From assembly GCF_000169175.1 (NCBI RefSeq), contig NZ_AAWS01000053.1, positions 1 through 62,885 on the forward strand: a stretch of 62,885 nucleotides of DNA, read 5' to 3'. A program made the position numbers and the translations under genes. The notes under the pieces were generated by a model. That model worked only from the letters and a program-made list of their open reading frames with translations, did not search any database and was not told where the DNA came from. How positions within the stretch are numbered: position 1 is the first letter of the stretch; every line of letters starts with the position of its first letter. Shown piece by piece: positions 54,933 through 62,885 of this stretch. This stretch comes from Microscilla marina ATCC 23134 (lineage in GTDB: Bacteria; Bacteroidota; Bacteroidia; Cytophagales; Microscillaceae).

Positions 54933-56279
54933 ATGATAGTTATGAGAAAAAACCCTATCATTTTAGTTCTTATCGGACTATTGTTTATAGGCTTTACCTC
55001 GTGCAAAGAGGTAACCCCTTCGCCTACTCCTACATTGCCTACTGCAGCATCGGCCGGAACCGCTGATTTTAGCAAATACATAGCGGTGGGTAATTCGCTT
55101 ACCGCTGGGTTGACCAATGGTGGGTTATACAACGATGGTATGCAATATGCTTTTCCAAACTTGTTGGCAGGGCAGTTTGCCCAGGTAAGTGGCGGTGCTT
55201 TTGTACAGCCTACTTTTGGTGCAGGCAAAGAAAATGGCTCAGGCTTTTTGAAACTTACTGATCTAAAGCCTACCATTGTGAACGAAACCAGTAACCTGGC
55301 AATCATAGGGGTGGGTGCCGATGGTAAAACCAATTTATTGGAAAAATACACCGGAGACTTGAATAACCTGGGCATACCGGGTATCAAAGTCGCTGAAATT
55401 ACCACAGCAGGTTATGGCTTTAACAACGCAGCTGGTTTCAACAACTACTTTGAGCGTTTGCTGGGCACCAGCGATGCTACCAGTAATTATGTAGACTTTG
55501 TGACAGCTAAGTCTTCAGGGGTGACGTTTTTTAGTTGCTGGATGGGAGGCAACGATGTACTTAGGTATGCAGTAGATGGAGGCGCTGCTCCGGAGTTTAT
55601 AACCCCTACTGCTATGTTTGAAACAAACTACAAGAGTTTATTAGACAAGTTTGGGAGTGCCAAAGGCATATTGATTACTATTCCTAAGCTTACTTTTGCT
55701 GCTCATTTTACTACGGTAACATTAGTGAGCCTACAAGCTGCAGTAAAAGCGGGTGGGGGACCAGACAATGCTGATATTTACATTACTGAAGGCACCGGGG
55801 CTACAGTGCGTAAAGCTACTATAGAAGATTTCTTCTTGTTGGGTAAACAAACCAATTATGCTTCTTTGGGTAAGACAGATGCTGGAGCAAACAATGGTTT
55901 TCCTTATGGGTTACACCCTAGCAATCCTTTGGGTACTGACCTGGTATTGGATAAAACAGAAGCTGCTGCTTGTAACACTGCTGTTGACGCATACAATGCT
56001 ATTATCAAAACAGAGGCAGACACCAGAGGCTTGGCCTATTTGGATATTAATGTAACACTGGGGCAAGCTGCCACTGCTGATGGAGTCACACTCAATGGGA
56101 TTACTTACCGTACAACCTTTATTCAAGGAGGTATTTTTAGTTTAGATGGTATTCATTTGACTCCTGCCGGAAATGCGGTAGCTACCAATGAAATGATCAA
56201 GGTGATCAATGCTAAGTATGGTTCTACTATTCCGGAGTTGAACAATACCCTGTACAGCACTTTGATTTTATCTAAGTAA
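54933..56279 (+). CDS. SGNH/GDSL hydrolase lipoprotein
   Basis: 448 residues from ATG 54933 (ATG 54942 is equally plausible). Lipobox IGFTSC. Block I AVGNSLTAGL, a GNS variant of GDS with the Ser kept, block III WMGGNDVL, and block V LDGIHLTPAGN with Asp and His. Large lipases or esterases of this type next to TonB receptors are frequent in Bacteroidota; the substrate could be a lipid or glycan ester. It follows the receptor in the same direction and is followed by a terminator. Confidence 0.85.
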   Translation: MIVMRKNPIILVLIGLLFIGFTSCKEVTPSPTPTLPTAASAGTADFSKYIAVGNSLTAGLTNGGLYNDGMQYAFPNLLAGQFAQVSGGAFVQPTFGAGKENGSGFLKLTDLKPTIVNETSNLAIIGVGADGKTNLLEKYTGDLNNLGIPGIKVAEITTAGYGFNNAAGFNNYFERLLGTSDATSNYVDFVTAKSSGVTFFSCWMGGNDVLRYAVDGGAAPEFITPTAMFETNYKSLLDKFGSAKGILITIPKLTFAAHFTTVTLVSLQAAVKAGGGPDNADIYITEGTGATVRKATIEDFFLLGKQTNYASLGKTDAGANNGFPYGLHPSNPLGTDLVLDKTEAAACNTAVDAYNAIIKTEADTRGLAYLDINVTLGQAATADGVTLNGITYRTTFIQGGIFSLDGIHLTPAGNAVATNEMIKVINAKYGSTIPELNNTLYSTLILSK

Positions 56280-56315
56280 GGAATGGTGAAAAATAACTTT
56301 TTTTAAAAACTACCT

Positions 56316-56349
56316 GGGTTGTCGGTAAATTATCGGCAACCCTTTTTTT
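56316..56349 (+). terminator. Terminator of the TonB receptor-SGNH lipoprotein operon
   Basis: GGGTTGTCGG pairs with TCGGCAACCC through a long stem with wobble pairs (56316-56342), followed by seven T residues. 37 bp past the SGNH stop. Confidence 0.8.
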
Positions 56350-56554
56350 ATTTTTATACATTTGCAGCCACAAACTAATTGTCCAATGTTTTTGATGCCC
56401 ATAAAGTCAAACTGCCTATTATTTACTCTATAAAAATATGTTGAAGCTTTAATAAGGTAAGTAATATGAACAACGAAGATGACAGTGAAATGCTATGTAA
56501 ACTATTAGTTCTCAATATTTTGCTGGTACTCTATTATTTACATATAGCTATCGA

Positions 56555-56742
56555 CTTTTAACTACGCTTTTCATAAATCACTGAAAATCAACGTGATATA
56601 AAAGTGTAGTTACTTGTGAACCGAATCTACAGCTTGCTGTGATGAGCTCAACGGAGTTAAACAGGGTCTAGCACCGATATTCATCGGTATCTAAGGACTT
56701 GTGGCTTGTCGCTTGAAGCTTGCCCCTGCGGGTGCTATTAAC
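56555..56742. repeat. Repeat family A, copy A4
   Basis: Modules in the order m1 (CTTTTAACTACGCTTTTCAT), GAACCGAATCTACAGC, m2 CTGTGATGAGCTCAACGGAG, m3 ACCGATATTCATCGGT, m4 GTGGCTTGTCGC, m5 GCCCCTGCGGGTGC, ending ATTAAC. Same order as A1. Its left flank TATAGCTATCGA resembles the end of repeat B. Confidence 0.8.
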
Positions 56743-56782
56743 AAATACTATCTTGACTTGACATTTATAATAAGTTTATTGT

Positions 56783-57559
56783 ATGAATATTTTGATGATT
56801 GGCGCAGGAAATGTTGCCTGGCACCTGGCCACTGCGCTTGAGCAAAAAGGAAATCACATCAGTGTAGTCTATAGCCGTCACCTTGACAATGCCCAATTGC
56901 TGGCCCAGCAGCTCAACAATGCACTTGCTACCAACCATACCAATTTTAGCGAGGTAGGGGCTGACCTGGCCATTGTCGCGGTCAAAGATGATGCTATAGC
57001 TCCACTGGTAGCCCAAATGCAGTTGCCCCCTCAAACAATTATTGCGCATACGTCAGGCAATACTCCCTTACAAGTGTTTGAACACCTCAATGGTAACAAC
57101 GATTTTGGAGTTTTTTACCCCTTACAAACATTTAGCAAAAACTCTCCAGTAGACTTTACTGCCATTCCGTTTTGCATAGAAGGCATCAATGCCAATACTG
57201 AAACTATTTTGTTTGACCTGGCAAGCCAGCTTAGCCCCAACATACATTCTATCAATAGTTTTGAGCGCAAGGTGTTGCATGTAGCTGCCGTGATTGCCTG
57301 CAACTTTACCAACCACTTATTTGCTCAGTCGGCGCATATCTTACAGCGCGAAGACATTTCATTTGATCTGCTGAAGCCTTTGATTCAGGAAACCATTCAA
57401 AAAGCCTTAAACAATGATCCTCGTGAGACACAAACTGGTCCCGCAGTACGTAATGACACCAAGGTCATTCAAGACCATTTGCAATACCTTAAGAATAACC
57501 CGTCGGCAAATGCGTTGTATACCAGCCTTACCGACAGCATTTTGCAGTGGTACACTTAA
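56783..57559 (+). CDS. Rossmann-like and DUF2520 domain protein
   Basis: 258 residues. N-terminal NAD(P)-type Rossmann start NILMIGAGNVAWHLATALEQ with GxGNVA, then DLAIVAVKDDAI, HTSGNTP and GVFYPLQTFS. The C-terminal DUF2520 helical domain has RKVLHVAAVIACNFTNHLFA. Predicted oxidoreductase; substrate unknown. The following lipoprotein gene starts 12 bp after its stop and overlaps in no frame, so the two may be one operon. Confidence 0.88.
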   Translation: MNILMIGAGNVAWHLATALEQKGNHISVVYSRHLDNAQLLAQQLNNALATNHTNFSEVGADLAIVAVKDDAIAPLVAQMQLPPQTIIAHTSGNTPLQVFEHLNGNNDFGVFYPLQTFSKNSPVDFTAIPFCIEGINANTETILFDLASQLSPNIHSINSFERKVLHVAAVIACNFTNHLFAQSAHILQREDISFDLLKPLIQETIQKALNNDPRETQTGPAVRNDTKVIQDHLQYLKNNPSANALYTSLTDSILQWYT

Positions 57560-57570
57560 AAACTAAAGGA

Positions 57571-58068
57571 ATGAAGCATATTTTTAAAATATTTGTATTG
57601 ATAAGTTTGATTGTGGTAGGCGTGAGTTGCAAAAAGAAAGACGAAGCGGCTCCAGTAAGGGATCAATTGATAGGTAAATGGCAAGGTGAGACTGCTACCC
57701 CAAGCGTGAGTGCTTTTGGCATAGACTTGTCTGAAGTAAACCAACCTTTTAAGATAGATTCAGTCACGATAGACCTCATGGCAGATGGTTCTTTTAGTAG
57801 TACTACTGGTTCGCAAACCGTCAATGGTACCTGGTCATTGCAAAGCAACGATACTCAAATAAAACTAGACGGTTTTACCTTTACCTTACCCAATATTGGC
57901 AACTTTCCATTGACTGGGGTGAAAATTCCAGATACTTATACACTTCAGGAGGTAACTGATAGTCGCCTGGTATTGAAAGCTACCATTAGTCAAAGCATTA
58001 CCTTGCCTACTATCCCTTTGCCCATTACGGTCACTGGTGACCTAGAGTTGGTGTTTAATAAGAAGTAG
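57571..58068 (+). CDS. Lipocalin-like lipoprotein
   Basis: 165 residues from ATG 57571, chosen because AAAGGA lies 5 bp upstream; the longer reading from 57547 is unlikely. Lipobox VVGVSC. The mature part starts LIGKWQGETA and has MADGSFSSTTGSQTVNGTWSL, a lipocalin-like beta barrel pattern of Bacteroidota lipoproteins (GxW start). Probably ligand-binding or structural. Confidence 0.75.
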   Translation: MKHIFKIFVLISLIVVGVSCKKKDEAAPVRDQLIGKWQGETATPSVSAFGIDLSEVNQPFKIDSVTIDLMADGSFSSTTGSQTVNGTWSLQSNDTQIKLDGFTFTLPNIGNFPLTGVKIPDTYTLQEVTDSRLVLKATISQSITLPTIPLPITVTGDLELVFNKK

Positions 58069-58673
58069 GTATCCCCGCTCTCTCTACCAAGTGTGAGATT
58101 TTATCCCTTGCGCTGCGATTAGTTATGGGTTTTGCCGTACGCTGATTTTTAACGGTTTATAAAATCAGTGAATGAGCGTGGTTGATGTATCCCATTATTT
58201 TGCCTAGGCTGGAATAGTGGGATGATAGTAGGTGGGGTGGTAATAAACTTGAGTAGACAGGGTATTTTTTTTGAAAAATATGAATCGTATGATATTTTGT
58301 AAAAAAACGCAGTTTTTTTAGGCATCAAAATACCTGGTAATAGAAGTGACCCTGAAAATTAGTGACTTAAGGGTAAATTCGGTCGTTTTTCGGGTAAATC
58401 TGGTCAAATGAAACAGTGGAAATAGTTAGAGGGTTTCTTTGGTAATAATACATCGCAAAATATTTGTTTTATGCAAATTATCTGATTTAGGGCTGTATTT
58501 ATTACATCTTAGGCGCAAGGGTATATTAGCAAGCGACTGGAATAATGATTAAGTTTATATACCCAATGGTATTCGTAATGGTTTGTCAGGCGTAACTACA
58601 CAACCATTGCCTTTATCATTCCTTAGAGTTTATCAAACTATACTATACCTATACCACAAGTTTTAAAAGAAAG
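58069..58673. other. Intergenic region upstream of the histidine kinase
   Basis: About 600 bp. 58106-58185 resembles 44745-44820 and is a candidate degenerate repeat. The rest is A/T-rich with no ORF and no clear promoter. The histidine-kinase promoter must lie near its right end. Confidence 0.5.
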
Positions 58674-60839
58674 ATGTATACTTCCTACACCAAGGCAAAC
58701 TTGTCCATTGCTTGGCTGTGCCTTTTATTTACAACCCTTAATTGTTCGCTATTATTTGCCCAAACTACCCCAAAATCGCTCATTCATTTATCGCCAGGCT
58801 TTGAGGTGATGGATCTAACGACTGTCCATATCACTTGGTTGCCCGATGCCCGGCACCAACTTACTTTTCAAGATATTTTATCACCTGCCTACCAGCAAAA
58901 GTTCAAAAATATTCCGCGTTTGCACTGGGGCTATGACCGACAAACGCATTGGGTAAAAATTTGTCTGCGTCCCAACCAACGCTTGCACCAGGCGCTGGTA
59001 CTTGAGCTGTTTACCCGTATAGAGCAGGTGACGTTTTTTTATCAACAAAATACAAACAAAACTCCGCAGTGGGCAGCTAAAAAAGCAGGCATAGTAAACG
59101 GTGAATTTGATAGAAAATCATTGGTATTGTTTAATACCAACTTACCTTTTGTACTCAACAGCCAGGCAGATATAACCACTATTTACGTAAAACTACACTC
59201 TAGCACGACTGCTACCATTTTTCGGTTCAAACTATACGAGGCTGACCACTACAACCACTACCTCATAGAACAAAACATTATCAGTGCTTTGCTATATGGA
59301 GCAGTACTGGCACTTATTATTTACAACCTTTTTATATTTTTTGCTTTGCGAGAAGTGACCTACCTGCTATATGTAGTGTTAGAAGTGCTCAATGTTTTGA
59401 TAATGTTGGTTGTAAGTGGACATTTTGTGTCTATATTTTCCGCTCCAGACTTCTGGTGGTTTTCACTAGACCAACTGTTATTTTTGGTGATTTTTGTAAA
59501 TAGTATTTTTGCGGTGTACTTTCTTGATACGAGTCAACAATGTATGTTGAGTCATAAGGGAGTTTGGGCAATGGGAGCGGTGGCATTGGGTTTATTTGTG
59601 CTTGGGGGGTGGTTTCACTGGATGCCTTTTGCCATGTCTTTTTCGTTTGTTTGTGCTGTATTATTCATAGTCAATGCCATTTATTTGTATTTCAATGGGG
59701 TAAAAGTCGCCTATTATTACCTCATTGCCTGGATATTCTACGCAATGGGTTATTGGATTAAAGCTCTTCAGGTGTTTGATTTGATCTCTTCATCTTATTA
59801 CCTCATACATCAGGCTCCTTCGATTGGCATTGCATTACAGGTATTGTTTTTCTCCTTTGCTTTGGGTGATAAAATCAACCAAATAAAAAAAGACAGGTAT
59901 GAAGCCCAAGGCAAACTACTGCTGAAAACCCAGGAAAACGAGCAACTCGTGGTGTCGCAAAAAGAAATGCTGGAACAAAAGGTAGCTGAGCGTACCTACC
60001 AATTGGAAGAGTCTTACGAAGAAGTGCAACAGCAAAATCAAGCATTACAACTAGCGAGGCAAAAGCTTGAAAAACAACAGCGTTTGATTCAGCAACAAAA
60101 TCAGGACTTGCAACAAAGCACCCAAAAACTCAAAAAACTGAACCGTACCAAAGACCGTTTTTTTGGTATCATTGCCCACGACTTGCGAGGACCTTTAGCC
60201 TCTTTTCAAGAAGTAAATAACCTCATTCATCATTACCTGGATAAAAACAAACCTGAAAGAATAAAAAAGCTGGGGAATCAAATCCACCAATCGGCCAAAA
60301 GCTTGAACAACTTGCTCAATAACTTATTAAACTGGGCGCTTGTTCAGCAAAAGCTCATTTCTTATAACCCTGAGTTACTCGACTTAAGGGGAATCGTAGA
60401 AGATTGTTTGAATAACTTTAAAACGCTCATCGGTATACACCATATTCACATAAAACTATCTTTAGGCAATGATGGGCAGGTGTGGGCAGATAAACCCTCT
60501 ACCTCTAGCATGGTGCACAACCTCATCAGCAATGCGGTTAAGTTTACACCCGACAAAGGCACCATACACATAAGCATAGAGAGCCATCAAGATCAAGTAA
60601 CCCTGATGATTAAAGATTCGGGTACGGGCATGAATCAGGCAACCCTTGATGAGGCATTGGGGGCTGGTGAAGTACAAAGCCAGCAAGGAGTGAGAGGTGA
60701 AAAAGGCAGTGGACTTGGGCTGACCCTTTGTAGGGAATTTGCTCAGTTTAACCAATGCAAACTTACCGCCGAAAGTACCTTGGGTACGGGTACTACATTT
60801 TATCTGAGTTTTGTGAAAAATAACGGCTCTTTAGTTTAA
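58674..60839 (+). CDS. 7TMR-DISM sensor histidine kinase
   Basis: 721 residues. Signal peptide, extracellular DISMED2-like domain (about 40-190), seven TM segments (about 200-400; LYGAVLALIIYNLFIFFALRE), coiled coil (about 410-490) and a complete kinase core: H-box FFGIIAHDLRGPL with His502, N-box HNLISNAVKFTP, G1 IKDSGTGM, G2 GSGLGLTLC. It senses a ligand outside and phosphorylates a response regulator. The gene for a LytTR regulator follows after 341 bp, a likely partner. All motifs are intact, unlike the pseudo-kinase at 12958. Confidence 0.92.
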   Translation: MYTSYTKANLSIAWLCLLFTTLNCSLLFAQTTPKSLIHLSPGFEVMDLTTVHITWLPDARHQLTFQDILSPAYQQKFKNIPRLHWGYDRQTHWVKICLRPNQRLHQALVLELFTRIEQVTFFYQQNTNKTPQWAAKKAGIVNGEFDRKSLVLFNTNLPFVLNSQADITTIYVKLHSSTTATIFRFKLYEADHYNHYLIEQNIISALLYGAVLALIIYNLFIFFALREVTYLLYVVLEVLNVLIMLVVSGHFVSIFSAPDFWWFSLDQLLFLVIFVNSIFAVYFLDTSQQCMLSHKGVWAMGAVALGLFVLGGWFHWMPFAMSFSFVCAVLFIVNAIYLYFNGVKVAYYYLIAWIFYAMGYWIKALQVFDLISSSYYLIHQAPSIGIALQVLFFSFALGDKINQIKKDRYEAQGKLLLKTQENEQLVVSQKEMLEQKVAERTYQLEESYEEVQQQNQALQLARQKLEKQQRLIQQQNQDLQQSTQKLKKLNRTKDRFFGIIAHDLRGPLASFQEVNNLIHHYLDKNKPERIKKLGNQIHQSAKSLNNLLNNLLNWALVQQKLISYNPELLDLRGIVEDCLNNFKTLIGIHHIHIKLSLGNDGQVWADKPSTSSMVHNLISNAVKFTPDKGTIHISIESHQDQVTLMIKDSGTGMNQATLDEALGAGEVQSQQGVRGEKGSGLGLTLCREFAQFNQCKLTAESTLGTGTTFYLSFVKNNGSLV

Positions 60840-61180
60840 TCATTACAAGGAAATAGGGGTATGAGCAGTAAGTAATTATCTATAGGTTACAAGTAAGGGT
60901 AACTTACTCATAGTATGATAGTTATATTTAACCCTGCCGCAATGCTTATAACAAAATCATTACCTGAGGTTGAGCCAGTATTGAATGAAATGAGTGGACT
61001 GAGGGAGCGTTTTTTTTGCTTGTTTCGTATCTTTTTGTATAAGCAGTCAATCATTACGTATTTTTATAAAAACCTGTGAATATATGTTGCGTTCTTCAAC
61101 TATTGCGAGCATTGTTTTGTGTTTACATCTAAATAAAAAAATAACTCTTTTTGGAGTCTGTTAAAGTAAAATGATAACTT
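60840..61180. other. Intergenic gap between kinase and response regulator
   Basis: 341 bp. 60864-60896 (AGCAGTAAGTAATTATCTAT...) resembles 35430-35462 next to repeat B3. No terminator or promoter could be placed, so cotranscription is undecided. Confidence 0.5.
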
Positions 61181-61882
61181 ATGAAAGTTTTAATTATTGA
61201 GGATGACGATATTTATGCCAGCGCCCTGGAGATAATGATAGAAGATATGGGGTACCAAGTAGCGGGTATAGCTAATAACCCTACTGAAGCATTATGTTTG
61301 TTTAGAGCCACTAGTCCCGATTTGGTTTTGATGGATATTCAACTAAGAGGAGGCGGGAGTGGAATAGATACTGCCCGCCAAATGCCATCGGTACCCATTA
61401 TTTTTGTGACTGCTATGCAAGAAGATGAAGTGTTTGAGCAAGCTGTTCAAACCGATCCTTTTGCGTATATAAACAAGCCCGTAGATCGACTTGCCCTGGA
61501 ACGAAGCATTAGGTTAGCCATGCATAAATACAAAAATTCTCTTCGGTCGAACGATGGGTCTGCGCTTCACCTAAAGGTGGGAAGGCAAGTCCAAAAAGTG
61601 CCTATAGATTATATTTACTACCTAAAAGTAGAAAAAAAGCAAGTCATTATTGCCCTCACAGACCACCAACAAGTAAAAGTGCGTATGCCCTTGAGTAAAC
61701 TTACCAAACTATTGCCCAAGCAATATTTTATTCAAGTGCATCAATCGTATACAGTAAATATTAGAAGGGTAGATAAAGTAACCGAAAACTATGTGCAGAT
61801 AGGGGGGGAGCAGATACCGATAAGCCGAAGACTAAAAACGCCACTCATCGATGCCTTGGAAAAACTGAAGTTCAAGTTTTAG
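61181..61882 (+). CDS. LytTR-family response regulator
   Basis: 233 residues. Receiver domain with IIEDDD acidic pair, acceptor Asp52 in LVLMDIQ, TA in FVTAMQ and KP in NKPVD. The LytTR DNA-binding domain follows: YIYYLKVEKKQVIIAL, the PLSKLTKLLPKQYFIQVHQSYTVN segment and IPISRRLKTPL. It binds promoter DNA when phosphorylated, most likely by the kinase at 58674. Confidence 0.92.
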   Translation: MKVLIIEDDDIYASALEIMIEDMGYQVAGIANNPTEALCLFRATSPDLVLMDIQLRGGGSGIDTARQMPSVPIIFVTAMQEDEVFEQAVQTDPFAYINKPVDRLALERSIRLAMHKYKNSLRSNDGSALHLKVGRQVQKVPIDYIYYLKVEKKQVIIALTDHQQVKVRMPLSKLTKLLPKQYFIQVHQSYTVNIRRVDKVTENYVQIGGEQIPISRRLKTPLIDALEKLKFKF

Positions 61883-61905
61883 TGGGAATTCATCAAGTTT
61901 AAGTG

Positions 61906-61975
61906 AGGCTATCTCATAATATAAAAACGTTTTTCCTTCATAAAATTTGGCAACGTTTGAATTATGAGACAGCCT
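61906..61975. repeat. Long imperfect inverted repeat
   Basis: AGGCTATCTCATAAT (61906-61920) and ATTATGAGACAGCCT (61961-61975) match at 14 of 15 positions across a 40-base interior with AAACGT and ACGTTT inside. It could be a terminator after the response regulator or a tiny MITE; the GAGACAGCCT end is common in insertion-sequence TIRs. Confidence 0.5.
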
Positions 61976-61999
61976 TGTTATTTGAGTAAACTACTAAGC

Positions 62000-62885
62000 C
62001 TAGCGCTCATCTGTAAATACTACTTGTCCGCCTTTCCAGGTGCCACCACGGCGTCCGGCACCGTAGCCCGTAAGTAATAGCTCTTTATAAGATTGGGCTG
62101 TCTTCTTTAACTTAAAGTTATTGAAGCCCACGGCTTTACCATCACCCAGGTTTTTCTTAAACCCGATTTGGGCGGTGTTCCAGTCAAAAATCTTGCGGAT
62201 GGCATTTTCGTTGGTTTTGTTGCTGCTCCAGTCAATATAAGTTACTGTGAGGTCTTTTTCGTTGTAAGTACCTGGCAACTCGGCTACCATTACTGGCTTA
62301 CCTTCCAATTCTTTCTCGGCTTTTTTCCAAAACCTTTTTACATTACTTACCACTTGGCTTTTTATCAACTTGTTGATGTCTTTGCCTTTTACCTCTATCA
62401 ATTTGCCATTTTTAAACAATGACTTTACTATAGGCAAACTGGTGTAAATAGTAAAAAACTCACGGTCTTTGTCTTTGATTGGGAAAGCATCGAAAATGCT
62501 TTGAGGGTGTCCTAAAGGATTACCTACTGCTTGTCCCCACTGATTGACCATGTTGCCGTTGCGATCAGTATAAAAATAGTTGGTGCTGAAGTCTGGCCAC
62601 TGTACTTTTAACTTAGGATAGCGGAAAGACGCTTGGTGAATACCCAGCTCCAGCTCATCTACCTTGTTTGCCCACCATACTCTGGCGCGGCGTTTTTGGG
62701 CACGTACCGATATACCAATAGAAGAGTACAATACATAGTTTTGGTTCCATACTTTAGTCTTGATTCTTCTTCTTTTGTCGTGGTATTCGGTGCATTCTAC
62801 CTTAGGACCAAACACTTTTGTCCAAAGATTCTTTCTCAGGCTAGAGCACATTTTAAACTGAGTAGGGTCTACTCGTTGGTTAGTT
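62000..62885 (-). CDS. Unrecognised protein, 5' end outside the window
   Basis: The frame is open to the right edge of the window (TNQRVDPTQFKMCSS...), so the ATG at 62851 is probably internal and the gene longer. The visible part is basic and soluble, with Trp- and Tyr-rich strands (WANKVDELELGIHQASFRYP, DWNTAQIGFKK) and a Gly-rich tail (GYGAGRRGGTWKGG). No signal peptide can be seen and I recognise no family. Confidence 0.7.
   Translation of the reverse strand, partial: TNQRVDPTQFKMCSSLRKNLWTKVFGPKVECTEYHDKRRRIKTKVWNQNYVLYSSIGISVRAQKRRARVWWANKVDELELGIHQASFRYPKLKVQWPDFSTNYFYTDRNGNMVNQWGQAVGNPLGHPQSIFDAFPIKDKDREFFTIYTSLPIVKSLFKNGKLIEVKGKDINKLIKSQVVSNVKRFWKKAEKELEGKPVMVAELPGTYNEKDLTVTYIDWSSNKTNENAIRKIFDWNTAQIGFKKNLGDGKAVGFNNFKLKKTAQSYKELLLTGYGAGRRGGTWKGGQVVFTDER

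Overview
The window looks like chromosomal DNA of a marine gliding member of the Bacteroidota, order Cytophagales. It resembles Microscilla marina, but that name is inference from protein style, not a database match. The evidence is a type IX secretion (T9SS) C-terminal sorting domain, a TonB-dependent receptor with a carboxypeptidase-like N-terminal domain, many lipoproteins, a 7TMR-DISM histidine kinase, a GMAFG-type signal peptidase II, moderate to low G+C, weak Shine-Dalgarno sites and one promoter of the Bacteroidota TTTG/TAnnTTTG type. No rRNA, tRNA or CRISPR array was recognised.

Layout. 1-1.05 kb: a tandem repeat with RNA-like hairpins and terminators. 1.05-8.1 kb (minus strand): a radical SAM protein, a duplicated lipoprotein/prohibitin block, a LAS-type metallopeptidase, a small SpoIIAA-like protein and a GNAT acyltransferase. 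8.25-10.27 kb: an IS110-family element with a structured leader (bridge RNA candidate), apparently inserted in a modular palindromic repeat and followed by two more copies of it. 10.27-12.9 kb: an OmpA-family lipoprotein and an HTTM-like membrane protein with a small partner. 12.96-18.6 kb (plus): a TPR pseudo-histidine-kinase, a receiver/coiled-coil/pseudo-cyclase protein and a voltage-gated cation channel. 18.65-27 kb: a MITE-like element, a serine hydrolase, a giant sortilin-like T9SS protein and three tandem DUF6498-like membrane proteins. 27.5-31.6 kb: an MBOAT acyltransferase with three SGNH hydrolases, probably a glycan O-acylation operon. 32.4-37.1 kb: lspA, then a two-gene restriction-modification locus in which a nuclease-like domain is fused to the methylase. 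37.1-45 kb: a CAP-domain lipoprotein, a bifunctional-nuclease-family protein, etfA/etfB, a TPR protein, a pair of MITEs and an outer-membrane protein. 45.2-51.4 kb: a Vms1-like (VLRF1) peptidyl-tRNA hydrolase candidate, a polysaccharide deacetylase, a CHMI-family protein, a lipoprotein and a large LRR protein. 52-62.9 kb: a TonB receptor plus SGNH lipoprotein, a DUF2520 protein, a lipocalin-like lipoprotein, a complete histidine kinase, a LytTR response regulator and a gene cut by the window end.

What stands out is the density of dispersed repeats. Family A is built of small hairpin modules that are reordered between copies. Family B is a 208-bp block with two same-length copies and a partial third. 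There are three TIR-bounded MITE-like elements. One insertion of family A into a pseudogene shows the element's exact ends, and the IS110 element seems to have entered another copy. At the protein level the most unusual items are the pseudo-kinase/pseudo-cyclase pair, the nuclease-methylase fusion with no helicase subunit, and the VLRF1-like protein.
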